DNA from: VRUE01 sp963753245
Lineage (GTDB): Bacteria; Actinomycetota; Thermoleophilia; Solirubrobacterales; 70-9
Reading direction: 5' to 3'
Assembly: GCA_963753245.1 (NCBI GenBank)
Contig: CAVWBK010000006.1
Span: 62,001 to 126,000 of the forward strand
DNA: 64,000 nt
Below, in pieces: positions 1 through 8,760 of this stretch. Positions within the stretch are counted from its first letter, which is position 1. Every line of letters begins with the position of its first letter. Position numbers and translations under genes: made by a program. The notes beneath the pieces are model-generated. The model was not told where the DNA came from. It was given only the letters and a program-made list of their open reading frames with translations, and searched no databases.

Positions 1-1
1 A

Positions 2-835
2 CGCCGCGGCCAGCGCTCGACCAAGTTCAGCTCGGGACGGGTCGTGATCGCCGGCGGCTCGCGGGGTCTGACCGGTGCCGTGCAGATGTCCTCACGAGCC
101 GCGATCCGGGCCGGTGCGGGCTATGCGACGGTCGCGGTTCCAGGCGACCTTGAGCCGATCTTCGCGGCGGCACAGCCCGAGGTGATGTCGGTCGCTTGCC
201 CCGGCGGTGAAGGTTCCTTTGCGGCGGGATCGGCGAAGGCGCTACTGCGCACCTTTGAGGGCGCCGCCGCCGGTGTGCTCGGACCCGGTCTCGGTCGAGA
301 CCCCGGTGCGGTTGAGCTGGCGCAGGAGGTGATTGGGGTGATCGAGGCGCCAATAGTGCTCGATGCCGACGGCCTCAACGCTTTCGCCGGGCGGCTCGAG
401 TCGATCGCGGCGCGTGAGGCCGCAACGATCCTCACGCCCCATGCCGGAGAGCTGGGCCGCTTGCTCGACCGTGACTCAGGGCAAATCTCCGCCCATCGGC
501 TCGCCGCCGCGCGCGAGGCGGCGCTCACCAGCGACGCGATCGTCGTGTTGAAGGGCGATGACACGATCATCACCGACGGTCAGCGGTTCGCCCTCAACGC
601 GCTTTCCGCACCTGCTCTGGCGACCGCCGGCACCGGTGACGTTCTCTCAGGGATCGTCGCGGCGCACCTCGCTCGCGGCCTGCAACCGTTCGCGGCGGCC
701 TGCGCCGCTGTCTTCACCCACGCGCGCGCCGGTCGCGCGGCAGCGGCTCGGATCGGTGTGCCTGAGTCGGTGATCGCCAGCGATGTGATCGAGTCGATAC
801 CGGCGGGGATGGCCCCCGCGGTTCGGGTCCAATAA
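2..835 (+). CDS. nnrD: ADP-dependent NAD(P)H-hydrate dehydratase domain, 5' end outside window
   Basis: Repairs damaged NAD(P)HX by ADP-dependent dehydration in the cytoplasm (YjeF C-terminal, ribokinase-like fold). The frame is open from base 2, so the start lies upstream; a GTG at 44 is internal because the conserved strand before IAGGSRG is already being read. Visible family motifs in order: IAGGSRGLTGA, GPGLGRDPG, DADGLNAFAG, LTPHAGELGRL, VLKGDDTIITDG and the nucleotide-binding TAGTGDVLSG. The missing upstream part may be the NAD(P)HX epimerase domain of a bifunctional Nnr, but this cannot be seen. Followed 14 bp later by a CBS-domain gene and then alr. Confidence 0.9.
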   Translation, partial: RRGQRSTKFSSGRVVIAGGSRGLTGAVQMSSRAAIRAGAGYATVAVPGDLEPIFAAAQPEVMSVACPGGEGSFAAGSAKALLRTFEGAAAGVLGPGLGRDPGAVELAQEVIGVIEAPIVLDADGLNAFAGRLESIAAREAATILTPHAGELGRLLDRDSGQISAHRLAAAREAALTSDAIVVLKGDDTIITDGQRFALNALSAPALATAGTGDVLSGIVAAHLARGLQPFAAACAAVFTHARAGRAAAARIGVPESVIASDVIESIPAGMAPAVRVQ

Positions 836-849
836 CCTCGCCTTCGCCG

Positions 850-1311
850 ATGAAGACCGCTGCTCAGATCATGGACGCACAGGTGCCCACGGTGACCCGC
901 GAGGAGGACGCTCGCCGTGCGATTGAGCTACTGGCGAAGACCGACAAGGGGGCGATCGCAGTCGTCGATTCCGACGCCAAGGTGGTTGGGATCATCAGCG
1001 AGTCCGACCTGATCATCGGCGATGAGCAGTCTGATTTGCATCTCCCCCATTACCTCAACATCATGGGCGGCGTCGTTTTCATCGGTTCGATGAAGGGCTT
1101 TGAGGAGCGCCTCAACAAGGCGTTTGCGACCAACGTCCGTGATCTGATGAGCGCCGATCCTGTGGTCGTCTCGACCAGCGATGATGCCGAGCTCGTTGCC
1201 AAGACGATCGCCGATGAGCACCACAACCACCTGCCCGTTATCGATGCCGACGGTCACTTCGCCGGCATGGTGACGCGGGCCGACGCGCTGGCCGCGCTCG
1301 TCGCCGAGTAG
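850..1311 (+). CDS. Two-CBS-domain protein
   Basis: 153-residue protein made almost entirely of two CBS motifs (about residues 1-58 and 93-153) separated by a spacer of about 35 residues rich in aromatic and Gly residues. Tandem CBS pairs usually bind adenosyl ligands and regulate partners; no enzymatic domain is attached, so the partner is unknown. The second module has the typical HNHLPVID...GMVTRADAL pattern. It lies in a tight plus-strand run, 14 bp after the nnrD stop and 2 bp before alr, so it is probably cotranscribed with both. Confidence 0.85.
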   Translation: MKTAAQIMDAQVPTVTREEDARRAIELLAKTDKGAIAVVDSDAKVVGIISESDLIIGDEQSDLHLPHYLNIMGGVVFIGSMKGFEERLNKAFATNVRDLMSADPVVVSTSDDAELVAKTIADEHHNHLPVIDADGHFAGMVTRADALAALVAE

Positions 1312-1313
1312 CC

Positions 1314-2423
1314 ATGGAGCGGGCGCTCGCCCGGATCGATGTGGGGGCCGTGGAGCGAAATTGTGCCCGGCTGAAGTCGACCCTGCGGGCGGGTGCCGAG
1401 CTCTGCGCGGTGGTCAAGGCCGATGGCTACGGCCACGGCGCCGACGTCTGTGCCAGCGCCGCGCTGGCCGGCGGCGCAACACGGCTCGCGGTGGCCACCG
1501 GGGCGGAGGCCGCAGCGGTCGGCCGCCGCTTCCCACATGTGTCGCTGTTGACAATGGGCGCCCTGGGCGAGGAGGATCTCGACACGGCGCTCGCCGCCGG
1601 TTCAGAAATCGCGCTCTGGCATGCGGAGTTCCGGGCGCTGGCGGCGGCCCGGGCACGCGCCCAGGGTCGCCCGGCGCGGGTCCACATCAAGTACGACAGC
1701 GGTATGGGTCGGCTCGGCAACCGGGATCCGGCGGCGGTGCTCGCCCTGATCCGTTCCTGCAGCGAAGATCCAGACCTCGAGCCGGCTGGGGTCTGGACTC
1801 ATTTCGCGACTGCTGATGAACTCGATTCTGAGTACTTTGACGAGCAGCTTGGCCGCTTCACCGAGCTAGTCGCCGCGGTGCGCGCGGAGTTTCCCAGCCT
1901 CACCGTGCACGCGGCCAACAGCGCCGCGGTTTTCCGTGATCGAAACGCCCACTTCGACATGGCTCGCTGCGGGGTCGCGGTTTATGGTCTCGATCCCTTC
2001 CAGGGAGATCCGGCCGAGCGCGGCCTGGCGCCGGCGATGTCGCTGTGCTCCTACGTCGCCGACGTGAAGCGCTTCGGACCCGGGGATTCGGCCGGATATG
2101 GGCGAACCTGGCGAGCTACTTCTGAGACCCAGGTCGGGGTAGTGCCGCTCGGTTACGGTGACGGTGTACGCCGGGGTCTCTCCAACAACGCCGAGGTGCT
2201 GGTGCGTGGGAGCCGCCACCCGCTGGTCGGGACCGTCTCGATGGACAACCTGACGATCGACCTCGGTCGCGAGACCGACGTCGCGCCTGGTGATGAGGCG
2301 ATCCTGATCGGGGTTCAGGGAGAGGAGAGGATCCTCGCCGAGGACCTCGCCCGGCGTCTGGGCACGATCAACTACGAGGTCACCTGCGGAATCTCGGCCC
2401 GCGTCCCCCGCGAGGCTGCGTGA
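1314..2423 (+). CDS. alr: Alanine racemase
   Basis: PLP-dependent interconversion of L- and D-alanine, supplying D-Ala for peptidoglycan; cytoplasmic. The 369-residue length matches the family. The PLP lysine is K35 in AVVKADGYGHG, and the N-terminal TIM barrel is followed by the beta domain with the catalytic tyrosine region SAGYGRTW and the VSMDNLTIDL strand near the C-terminus. The ATG is only 2 bp after the CBS gene stop, indicating an operon. The downstream nucleotidyltransferase gene starts 4 bp after the stop. Confidence 0.95.
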   Translation: MERALARIDVGAVERNCARLKSTLRAGAELCAVVKADGYGHGADVCASAALAGGATRLAVATGAEAAAVGRRFPHVSLLTMGALGEEDLDTALAAGSEIALWHAEFRALAAARARAQGRPARVHIKYDSGMGRLGNRDPAAVLALIRSCSEDPDLEPAGVWTHFATADELDSEYFDEQLGRFTELVAAVRAEFPSLTVHAANSAAVFRDRNAHFDMARCGVAVYGLDPFQGDPAERGLAPAMSLCSYVADVKRFGPGDSAGYGRTWRATSETQVGVVPLGYGDGVRRGLSNNAEVLVRGSRHPLVGTVSMDNLTIDLGRETDVAPGDEAILIGVQGEERILAEDLARRLGTINYEVTCGISARVPREAA

Positions 2424-2427
2424 GCAA

Positions 2428-3858
2428 GTGGCCGACGTGAGCATCGGCGAGCGCTTGGGGGCGGCGCCGGCTGTCGAGATTGCCGCGGCTGCTCTCGCCG
2501 GGGGATCCGCCGCCTGGATCGTCGGCGGCGCCGTTCGCGACGCCGCGATCGGGCGTCAGGTGACCGACCTCGACCTCGCCGTTGCCGGTGACCCGCGGGC
2601 CTCTGCACGGGCGATCGCTGCCCTCGCTGACGCCCATGTCTTCGAGCTCTCAGCCGAGTTCGCCACCTGGCGGGTCGTTGAGCGCGGCGGCGCCTGGCAG
2701 GTCGATGTAGCGGCGCTGCGCGGCGTCCAGATCGAGACCGACCTGGGCGAGCGCGACTTTACCGTCGGGGCGCTCGCCGTGCCGCTTGACGGAGGCGAGC
2801 CAATCGACCCCTATGGCGGTCTCCAGGACCTCGAGCGGGGTATCTTGCGGACCGTCGGAGCGCAGAGTTTTGCCGCCGATCCCCTGCGGCTGCTGCGCGC
2901 CGCCCGGCTAGGGGCCGAGCTCGGGCTCAAGCTTGACCCGGCGACCCAGGCCCTGGCCCGCAGCGAAGCCGAGCGCGCGGGCGATCCCGCCGGGGAGCGC
3001 CAGCTGGCCGAGCTGCGCCGTCTGATTGGTGGCGAGCGACCCCTGCGGGGCCTCGAGCTGCTCGACGAACTCGACCTCACCCCGGTCCTTCTGCCCGAGC
3101 TGGCGGACCTGCGGGGTGTGGAGCAGGGCCCCAATCATCACCTCGACGTCCACGGCCACACCCTGGCCGTGCTCGAGCGAGTCCTCGAGGTCGAGGCCGA
3201 CCTCGATCGCTTCGCCGGCGAGCGGGCTGAGGAGACGCGGGCGCTGCTCGCCGAGCCGCTTGCCGATGAGATGACCCGAGGCACGGCGCTGCGACTCGGC
3301 GCCCTTTTTCACGACATTGGCAAGCCTGCGACCCGCGGTGAAAGGGGGGGCCATGTCACCTTCATCGGCCACGATCGGGTCGGCGCCGAGTTGGTCGGCC
3401 AGCTCGGCGCCAGGCTGCGTGCGAGTCGCGCCTTGAGCCGCCATCTGCAGGCGCTGACCCTCAATCACCTCCGGCTCGGCTTCCTCGTCCATGAGGCTCC
3501 GTTGCCGGCGCGCCGGGTGCACGAGTACCTGCGGGCGACCGAGCCGGTTGGGGCCGACGTGACCCTGCTCACCGTCGCCGATCGACTCTCGGCCCGTGGC
3601 AGTGGACCCTTCGCCACACCGGAGGCGGTGCAAGCCCACCTTGATCTTGCCCGCGAAATGCTCGCCGCGGCACTGGTTTGGCGCGATCACGGGCCGCCCG
3701 CTCCGCTGGTCCGCGGTGACGAGCTGGCGGCTGAGCTCGGGATCACGGAGGGACCGGAGCTCGGTGAGTTGCTCGACGAGCTGGAGGCGGCCCGCTATGC
3801 GGGGGAGGTGGGCTCGCGCGAAGAGGCCGTAGCCTGGGCGCGAAAGCTGCGCGGATAG
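2428..3858 (+). CDS. CCA-adding enzyme / poly(A) polymerase family nucleotidyltransferase with HD domain
   Basis: 476 residues. The class II nucleotidyltransferase head shows the glycine loop and arginine in GGAVRD (33-38) and the metal-binding DLD at 47-49. An RNA-binding fold region follows (RLLRAARLGAELG) and then an HD phosphohydrolase-type domain with LFHDIGKP (H295, D296). The likely role is tRNA 3'-CCA addition or repair. Bacterial poly(A) polymerases share the head, and substrate cannot be told from sequence alone. GTG start, 4 bp after alr, with no obvious independent promoter. Confidence 0.85.
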   Translation: MADVSIGERLGAAPAVEIAAAALAGGSAAWIVGGAVRDAAIGRQVTDLDLAVAGDPRASARAIAALADAHVFELSAEFATWRVVERGGAWQVDVAALRGVQIETDLGERDFTVGALAVPLDGGEPIDPYGGLQDLERGILRTVGAQSFAADPLRLLRAARLGAELGLKLDPATQALARSEAERAGDPAGERQLAELRRLIGGERPLRGLELLDELDLTPVLLPELADLRGVEQGPNHHLDVHGHTLAVLERVLEVEADLDRFAGERAEETRALLAEPLADEMTRGTALRLGALFHDIGKPATRGERGGHVTFIGHDRVGAELVGQLGARLRASRALSRHLQALTLNHLRLGFLVHEAPLPARRVHEYLRATEPVGADVTLLTVADRLSARGSGPFATPEAVQAHLDLAREMLAAALVWRDHGPPAPLVRGDELAAELGITEGPELGELLDELEAARYAGEVGSREEAVAWARKLRG

Positions 3859-3893
3859 TCTCAGCCCTCCAGCGAACGAGACAGGAGGCTGAG

Positions 3894-4670
3894 ATGGCTG
3901 ATCCGGTGCGGTTGGAGCGCGAAGGGGCGATTGCGGTGCTGGTGCTCGACGATCCGCCGCTCAACCTCTTCGGTCGCGATGCTTTCGAGGCGCTCGAGGC
4001 CCGGGTCGCCGAGGTCGAGGGCTCCGACGCGCGGGCACTAGTCTGGCGTGCCCAGGGTGAGCTTTTCAGCGGCGGTGCCGACGTCAACGTCTTCGCCGGG
4101 ACCGACCCTGAGGAGGGCGCCGAGATGTTCGCCGCGCTGGTCGCCGGCGTGCGCCGTCTTGAGGCGCTGCCGATCCCGACCCTCGCCCTCGTTCACGGCC
4201 TCTGCCTCACCGCGGGACTTGAGGTTTCGCTCGGATGCGATTTGATCTGGGCGAGTGAGTCGGCCCGCTTTGGTCTGGTCGAGGCGGTTGTCGGCCTGAC
4301 GCCGGGCGCCGGCGGCACCCAGCGGATGGCCGAGCGTGCCGGGCCGGGCCGGGCGCGGGAGTTCGTGATGACCGGCGGCCTCTACGATGCCACGACCCTC
4401 GAGCGTTGGGGGGTCATCAACCGAGTGCTCGAGGATGAACAGCTGCTCGAAAAGGGCATGCGCTTTGCCGAGCGTCTGGCCGCCGGTCCAACCAAGGCTC
4501 ACGCGGCCACCAAGCGCCTGATCCGCGCCTATCTTGAAGGTGGCGTCGACAAGGCCGATGCCGAAACGCCTGCGGTTTCAGGCTCGCTCTTTGGGACCGA
4601 TGACCTCCAGCAAGCGGTCCGCTCGTTTCTGGCCGAGGGTCCCGGCAGGGCGACCTTCAACGGTCGCTGA
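3894..4670 (+). CDS. Enoyl-CoA hydratase/isomerase family protein
   Basis: 258-residue crotonase-fold protein. The oxyanion-hole segments are LFSGGADVNVF and LCLTAGLEVSLGCD. The acidic residues equivalent to the two hydratase glutamates are present (LTAGLE and FGLVEAVVGLTPGAGG), so hydratase chemistry is plausible. The first glycine-rich loop reads TAGLE rather than the usual GGG-E, hence substrate uncertain. A strong Shine-Dalgarno AGGAGG lies 5 bp before the ATG, and the 35-bp gap after the previous gene suggests either the same transcript or a short promoter. Other crotonase enzymes occur in the window at 29.3 kb. Confidence 0.85.
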   Translation: MADPVRLEREGAIAVLVLDDPPLNLFGRDAFEALEARVAEVEGSDARALVWRAQGELFSGGADVNVFAGTDPEEGAEMFAALVAGVRRLEALPIPTLALVHGLCLTAGLEVSLGCDLIWASESARFGLVEAVVGLTPGAGGTQRMAERAGPGRAREFVMTGGLYDATTLERWGVINRVLEDEQLLEKGMRFAERLAAGPTKAHAATKRLIRAYLEGGVDKADAETPAVSGSLFGTDDLQQAVRSFLAEGPGRATFNGR

Positions 4671-4813
4671 GGGGCCGATCCCTGAAGCAGAACCACCGGC
4701 CCCGGTCAAGCAAGGGCGGTTCACCAGCTGCCCGGCGGCGGCTCGAGTCAGGGCAGCAAAGCGCCCGGAGCGGACGGGTTCTTGGCGCCTGGTCAGGTAC
4801 GCTCCCCGTCGCG

Positions 4814-5032
4814 ATGGGCAAAGAGGAGAAGATCGAGATGGAGGGCGAGATCACCGAAGCCCTTCCGAATACGATGTTTAGGGTGAAACTCGACAACGGC
4901 CACGATGTGCTGGGCCACATCTCGGGCAAGATGCGCCGTCACTACATTCGCATCCTGCCAGGCGATCGGGTCAAGATCGAGCTTTCTCCCTACGACCTCG
5001 ACCGCGGCCGGATCACCTACCGCTACAAATAG
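4814..5032 (+). CDS. infA: Translation initiation factor IF-1
   Basis: 72 residues, the standard IF-1 length: a single S1/OB-fold domain that binds the 30S A site. Recognisable stretches are EGEITEALPNTMFRVKLDNG, GHISGKMRRHYIRILPGD and SPYDLDRGRITYRYK. It stands alone here rather than beside ribosomal protein genes. The 143 bp upstream hold no gene and probably contain its promoter, though no convincing -35/-10 pair was found. Its 3' end overlaps the convergent glycosidase-like gene by 10 bp. Confidence 0.97.
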   Translation: MGKEEKIEMEGEITEALPNTMFRVKLDNGHDVLGHISGKMRRHYIRILPGDRVKIELSPYDLDRGRITYRYK

Positions 5033-6207
5033 CTGTTCTGAGCCGGGGCGACCGGATCTGCCAGCTCGCAGATCAGAGTTGACCAGGCGAAGTCCTTGGC
5101 GCCGAGGCCCGTCCCGTCGCGAGGGTCGTAGTACTCGCGCAGGCCCTCGCGCTCGACTGCGCCGATCAGTGCCTCCGCGAGCCGAGTCGCCTCCTGTTCG
5201 TAGGCGAGCCGGCGCAGGCCGAGCCAGACCATCCAGGCCGAGTTGACCCAGGTCGGCCCGCGCCAGTAGCGGCGAATCGGGCCGTGGCCACCGTCGGGCT
5301 CATAGCTCGGCTGATCGCGGGCGACCGAGGGCGGTGCGACCGGGGTGAGGAACTCGTTGGGGTCAAGCAGATGCTCCTCGATCATGCGCCGCGCGAGTTC
5401 CTCGGGCAGGTCCGGCAGGGCCAGGGGGGCGAGCGCGGCCCAGGTGAGGATCGCCGGCCCTCGGGCGCCGGGCTTGACCTCATCCAGGAACAGCCCGCGC
5501 CGCTCGTCCCAGAGCCTGGCGATCAGCGCCGATGTCGCGGAGGGGCGACCGTGTGCTTGCAGGGAGAGCGACCACATCGTGTTGACGAGCACCTCGCAGA
5601 GGAGCGGGCCGCCGGCGCCCGCGATTCGCCGGGCGTCGAAGCCCAGGCGACGGTTGTGGTGGACGAGCAGTGGGAAGCCGAGGTGGCCGTTGGCCCGCCG
5701 GCCCCAGACCGGGTCGAACTTGGGCGAGGCGTCAAGCCCCGACTCATCGGGCTGCACGATCCACAGCAGACCATCGCCCTCCAGATCGCGGTGCGCCGCC
5801 AGCCAGTCCATCTGACGGGCGATGCGCGGTTCCTCGGCCGGGTCGCCGACGGCGATCCGCCAGGCCCAGGCCAGCAGTGGAGGCTGGATCGTCTCGGTCT
5901 GCAGGACCGCGCGCGAGGCGACGTTATAGAAGGGCAGTCGTGTCCAGGAAACGCGCCGGTCCCAAAAAATCGTGTGGCCGATGAAACCGTCGGGCCGCTG
6001 CGCGGCGAGCAGGCTCTCGAGCTCGGCTCGTGAGCGACCCGGGTCAAAGCGCCGCCAGACGATCGCCGCAAAGCAGGAGTCCCAATACCACTGCCACGGG
6101 TAGCGACCAGGGCTGGGGCGGGTGTAGCGGTAGGGCTCGCCCTGGCGCTCACCCTCGAGCCAGTTCTGCCTCAGCACCCGCTCGGCAATTTCGATCGCGG
6201 CGCTCAC
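5023..6207 (-). CDS. MGH1/GH63-like (alpha/alpha)6 glycoside hydrolase
   Basis: 394 residues resembling the mannosylglycerate hydrolase/trehalase-like toroid family. WYWDSCFAAI (40-49) with its Trp-Asp pair is the typical substrate-pocket motif, followed by GFIGHTIFWDR, a central NGHLGFPLLVHHNRR and a C-terminal YWRGPTWVNSAWMVW plus EYYDPRDGTGLGAKDFAWS. Probably cleaves a glycoside or a compatible-solute sugar in the cytoplasm (no signal peptide). GTG start 1 base after the TGA of the upstream permease, so it is the last gene of the minus-strand run. The exact substrate is unknown. Confidence 0.8.
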   Translation of the reverse strand: MSAAIEIAERVLRQNWLEGERQGEPYRYTRPSPGRYPWQWYWDSCFAAIVWRRFDPGRSRAELESLLAAQRPDGFIGHTIFWDRRVSWTRLPFYNVASRAVLQTETIQPPLLAWAWRIAVGDPAEEPRIARQMDWLAAHRDLEGDGLLWIVQPDESGLDASPKFDPVWGRRANGHLGFPLLVHHNRRLGFDARRIAGAGGPLLCEVLVNTMWSLSLQAHGRPSATSALIARLWDERRGLFLDEVKPGARGPAILTWAALAPLALPDLPEELARRMIEEHLLDPNEFLTPVAPPSVARDQPSYEPDGGHGPIRRYWRGPTWVNSAWMVWLGLRRLAYEQEATRLAEALIGAVEREGLREYYDPRDGTGLGAKDFAWSTLICELADPVAPAQNSYL

Positions 6208-6208
6208 A

Positions 6209-7003
6209 TCAGACGGCCGTGCGCCGCATTTCGCGCAGCGCCAGTGCCCCGACCAGGGTGAGCATCGCCGCGGCGGCGAGCAGCCCGGGCCAGGTGTTGG
6301 CCCACGAGACGGTGCCGATGAAGCCCTGGCGAGCGGCTTCGATCACCTGGGTCATCGGATTGACGCGGGCCACGGCGTGCAGCCAACCCTGCATCAGGGC
6401 CAGCGGCGCGTAGGCCGGCGTCATGAAGACAAGCGCCAGCATCCCGGCCTGCATCAGCGGGGCCGCCGATTGGCTCTTGAAGTGAAGGGCCAGCATCGCT
6501 CCCCAGCAGGCGGCAAATGCGGCCATCAAGACGACCATCGCGTAGGCGATCAGAAGGCCCTCGATGCCGGGGAAGCCGGCGCCGATCACCAGCGCGATGG
6601 CGAATACAAAGGTGGCGGGAATCAGCGCCCGGGCGCCGGCCGCGATCACCGTGCTGGCGAGTAGTACCCAGCGCGGTGCCGGTGAGACCAGGAGTCGGTC
6701 AAGCCAACCCTGTTCGATGTCGCGGGCCAGATTGACGCCAGCCGCGGCGCCGGTGAAGCCGGCGCCCTGCAGCATGCTGACCGGAATCGTAAAGGCCGCG
6801 TAGCTACTGGCGTCAAAGCCGGTGAGGTTGGTGAGCGAGCCGAAGACGCCATTGATCCCGAGGAAGAAGATCGTCGGCGCCAGCACTCCGGGGATCGCCG
6901 CCGCCGGCACCCGGACCAGCTCGTTCTTGGCCCGAGCCATCAGCGCTGCGATCGTCGCCAGGTTCGCCCGCCAGCCAAGGCCGGCTGTCGCGGTGGCGTT
7001 CAT
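6209..7003 (-). CDS. ABC-2 type transporter permease (second copy)
   Basis: 264-residue integral membrane protein with about six hydrophobic segments and the ABC-2 family layout (N-terminal cytoplasmic helix, large loop, C-terminal VNPMTQVIEAARQGFIG segment before the last helix). The ATG was chosen because it gives a 4-base ATGA overlap with the preceding permease and a coherent N-terminus. It presumably forms a heterodimer with the neighbouring permease and is driven by the ATPase two genes upstream, in a DrrAB-like exporter. Confidence 0.88.
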   Translation of the reverse strand: MNATATAGLGWRANLATIAALMARAKNELVRVPAAAIPGVLAPTIFFLGINGVFGSLTNLTGFDASSYAAFTIPVSMLQGAGFTGAAAGVNLARDIEQGWLDRLLVSPAPRWVLLASTVIAAGARALIPATFVFAIALVIGAGFPGIEGLLIAYAMVVLMAAFAACWGAMLALHFKSQSAAPLMQAGMLALVFMTPAYAPLALMQGWLHAVARVNPMTQVIEAARQGFIGTVSWANTWPGLLAAAAMLTLVGALALREMRRTAV

Positions 7004-7788
7004 CCGCCGGTTCTCAAGCGGTAGCGCAGCGCCCGCGCGCTGAGGAAGATGCTGAGCACCGCGATCCCGGCGATCGCCAGCACGGCATCGCGGATATCCG
7101 CGGCCGAGATCCCGGCGATGATCGGCTCGCGGATCCCTTCGACGATGTAGCTCAGCGGGTTGTAGGTCGCGATCGACTTGGCCGGCTCGACCATCAGTCC
7201 CTGGGGAAAGAAGGCGGTCGAGAGGAAGAGGACGACGAAGACGAGCGGAAAGAGCCCCTGGACGACGCTGGTGTTTCCGGTGCGCAGGGCGATCGCGGCG
7301 ACGATGCCGCCGAGCGCCAACGCCGCCGCAATCGCAATCGCAATCGCAATCGCTGCGCCCGCCACCCCGCCTTCGATCCTGGCACCGAAGATCAGGCCGA
7401 TGGCGAAGAACCACAGAGTCCCAAAGAGAGCCAGTGCAGCGGTCCCGGTGAGGCGGCCGAGGACGATCGTGAAGCGCGCTATCGGCGCGGCCAGCAGGCG
7501 GTCGGTGAAGCCGGTTTCGATTTCGATCGCGAGAGCGATCGCGCCGCTGTTCCCGGCCAGGATCAGCGATTGCATCATCGCCCCGGCGAGCATGAACTGG
7601 AGGAAACTCTGCACCGGCGGGAAGCCGGGGAGGTTGATCGCAGCGCCCGCGCCACCGGTCTGAACGGCGAGCAGCAGGGTCGGGAAGACGATGATCGGCG
7701 CCAGCAGCTGCGGACGTCGAAAGGTCTGTTTGACCGAGCGCCAACCGAGGGCGCGGATCACCCGCAGGTTCATCGAGACCCGGCTCAT
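7000..7788 (-). CDS. ABC-2 type transporter permease (first copy)
   Basis: 262 residues, about six transmembrane helices, including a striking Ala/Ile-alternating helix (AGAAIAIAIAIAIAAALAL) encoded by a short repetitive run near 7320-7355. Typical ABC-2 exporter permease with NPLSYIVEGIREPIIAGIS before the last helix. It overlaps the ATPase gene stop by 4 bases and the next permease by 4 bases, so the three are translationally coupled. Substrate not evident; drug, lipid or polysaccharide export are all possible. Confidence 0.88.
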   Translation of the reverse strand: MSRVSMNLRVIRALGWRSVKQTFRRPQLLAPIIVFPTLLLAVQTGGAGAAINLPGFPPVQSFLQFMLAGAMMQSLILAGNSGAIALAIEIETGFTDRLLAAPIARFTIVLGRLTGTAALALFGTLWFFAIGLIFGARIEGGVAGAAIAIAIAIAAALALGGIVAAIALRTGNTSVVQGLFPLVFVVLFLSTAFFPQGLMVEPAKSIATYNPLSYIVEGIREPIIAGISAADIRDAVLAIAGIAVLSIFLSARALRYRLRTGG

Positions 7789-8756
7789 GACTCGACCGGC
7801 TCGGGCTCGGCCGGCTCCTCTCCATCCTCCTCGAGGTGGTAGCCGGTGGTCGCGACGAAGACGTCGTCGAGGGTGGGGTGGACCAGCTCCAGCGAGCCGA
7901 CCCCGATGCCGGCGTCATCGAGGCCGCGCACGACACGGGGAATGTCGGCGGCGCCATTTTCGACCTCAACCAGAACGGTTTTGCCGTCGGTTGGCGGCAG
8001 CAAGCGCCCGAACCCAGCACAGACCCGCTCCGCCTCGGTGATCGCGCCCTCGGCCAGGGTCAGGCGGATGTGGGGGTGCCCGATCGATGCCTTGAGCGAG
8101 TCGGGGGTGCCCTCGGCCACCATGCGGCCCTTGTCGATGATGCCGACGTTGTCGGCGAGCTGGTCGGCCTCCTCGAGGTACTGGGTGGTCAGGAAGACCG
8201 TCGTGCCGTCGGCATTCAGGGTGCGCACCTCCTCCCAGATCGTCTTGCGGCTGACCGGGTCAAGGCCGGTCGTCGGCTCGTCGAGGAAGAGGACCCGGGG
8301 CTCGTGAACCAGGGCCGCGGCGAGGTCGAGGCGGCGCTGCATCCCGCCGGAGTAACCGCCCACGCGACGATCGGCGGCGTCGGCGAGGTCGACCCGCTCC
8401 AGCAAATCATCGGCTCGGCGCCGTCCCTCAGCGCCCGGAATTCCCTGTAGGGTCGCCTGCAGGCGGATCAGCTCCCGACCGGTCATCAGTGGATCCAGCG
8501 CTGCCTCCTGCAGGGCGACGCCGATTGTGCGACGCACCGAGCGCGCCTCCTTCATCACATCGTGGCCACCGACGCTCGCCCGTCCTCCGGTCGGCAATAG
8601 CAGGGTCGTCAGCATCCGGACCGTGGTTGTCTTACCGGCGCCGTTGGGTCCGAGAAAGCCGTAGATTTCGCCCTCGGCGACCTCGAGGTCGATGCCCTGC
8701 ACGGCGAGCACCTCTCCAAAGGCGCGCTCGAGCCTCTCGACCACGATCGCCGGCAT
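7785..8756 (-). CDS. ABC transporter ATP-binding protein, DrrA-like
   Basis: 323 residues. Walker A GPNGAGKTT at about 36-44, Q-loop around ALQEAALDP, signature YSGGMQRRLDLAAAL, Walker B VLFLDEPTTGLDP and the H-loop region (TTQYLEEAD, with Gln-Tyr in place of the common His). A C-terminal regulatory extension of about 100 residues is typical of daunorubicin-resistance-type ATPases. The ATG at 8756 is preferred over upstream in-frame starts because it lies 4 bp after the amidase stop and directly precedes the conserved first strand. Powers the two downstream permeases. Confidence 0.92.
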   Translation of the reverse strand: MPAIVVERLERAFGEVLAVQGIDLEVAEGEIYGFLGPNGAGKTTTVRMLTTLLLPTGGRASVGGHDVMKEARSVRRTIGVALQEAALDPLMTGRELIRLQATLQGIPGAEGRRRADDLLERVDLADAADRRVGGYSGGMQRRLDLAAALVHEPRVLFLDEPTTGLDPVSRKTIWEEVRTLNADGTTVFLTTQYLEEADQLADNVGIIDKGRMVAEGTPDSLKASIGHPHIRLTLAEGAITEAERVCAGFGRLLPPTDGKTVLVEVENGAADIPRVVRGLDDAGIGVGSLELVHPTLDDVFVATTGYHLEEDGEEPAEPEPVES

Positions 8757-8760
8757 CCGC

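Noticed and set aside
7004..8020. Apparent 603-residue protein extending the second ABC permease upstream
   Set aside because: The extra part is antisense-like, Arg/His-rich sequence in a different frame over the first permease and ATPase genes; the permease starts at the ATG at 7003.
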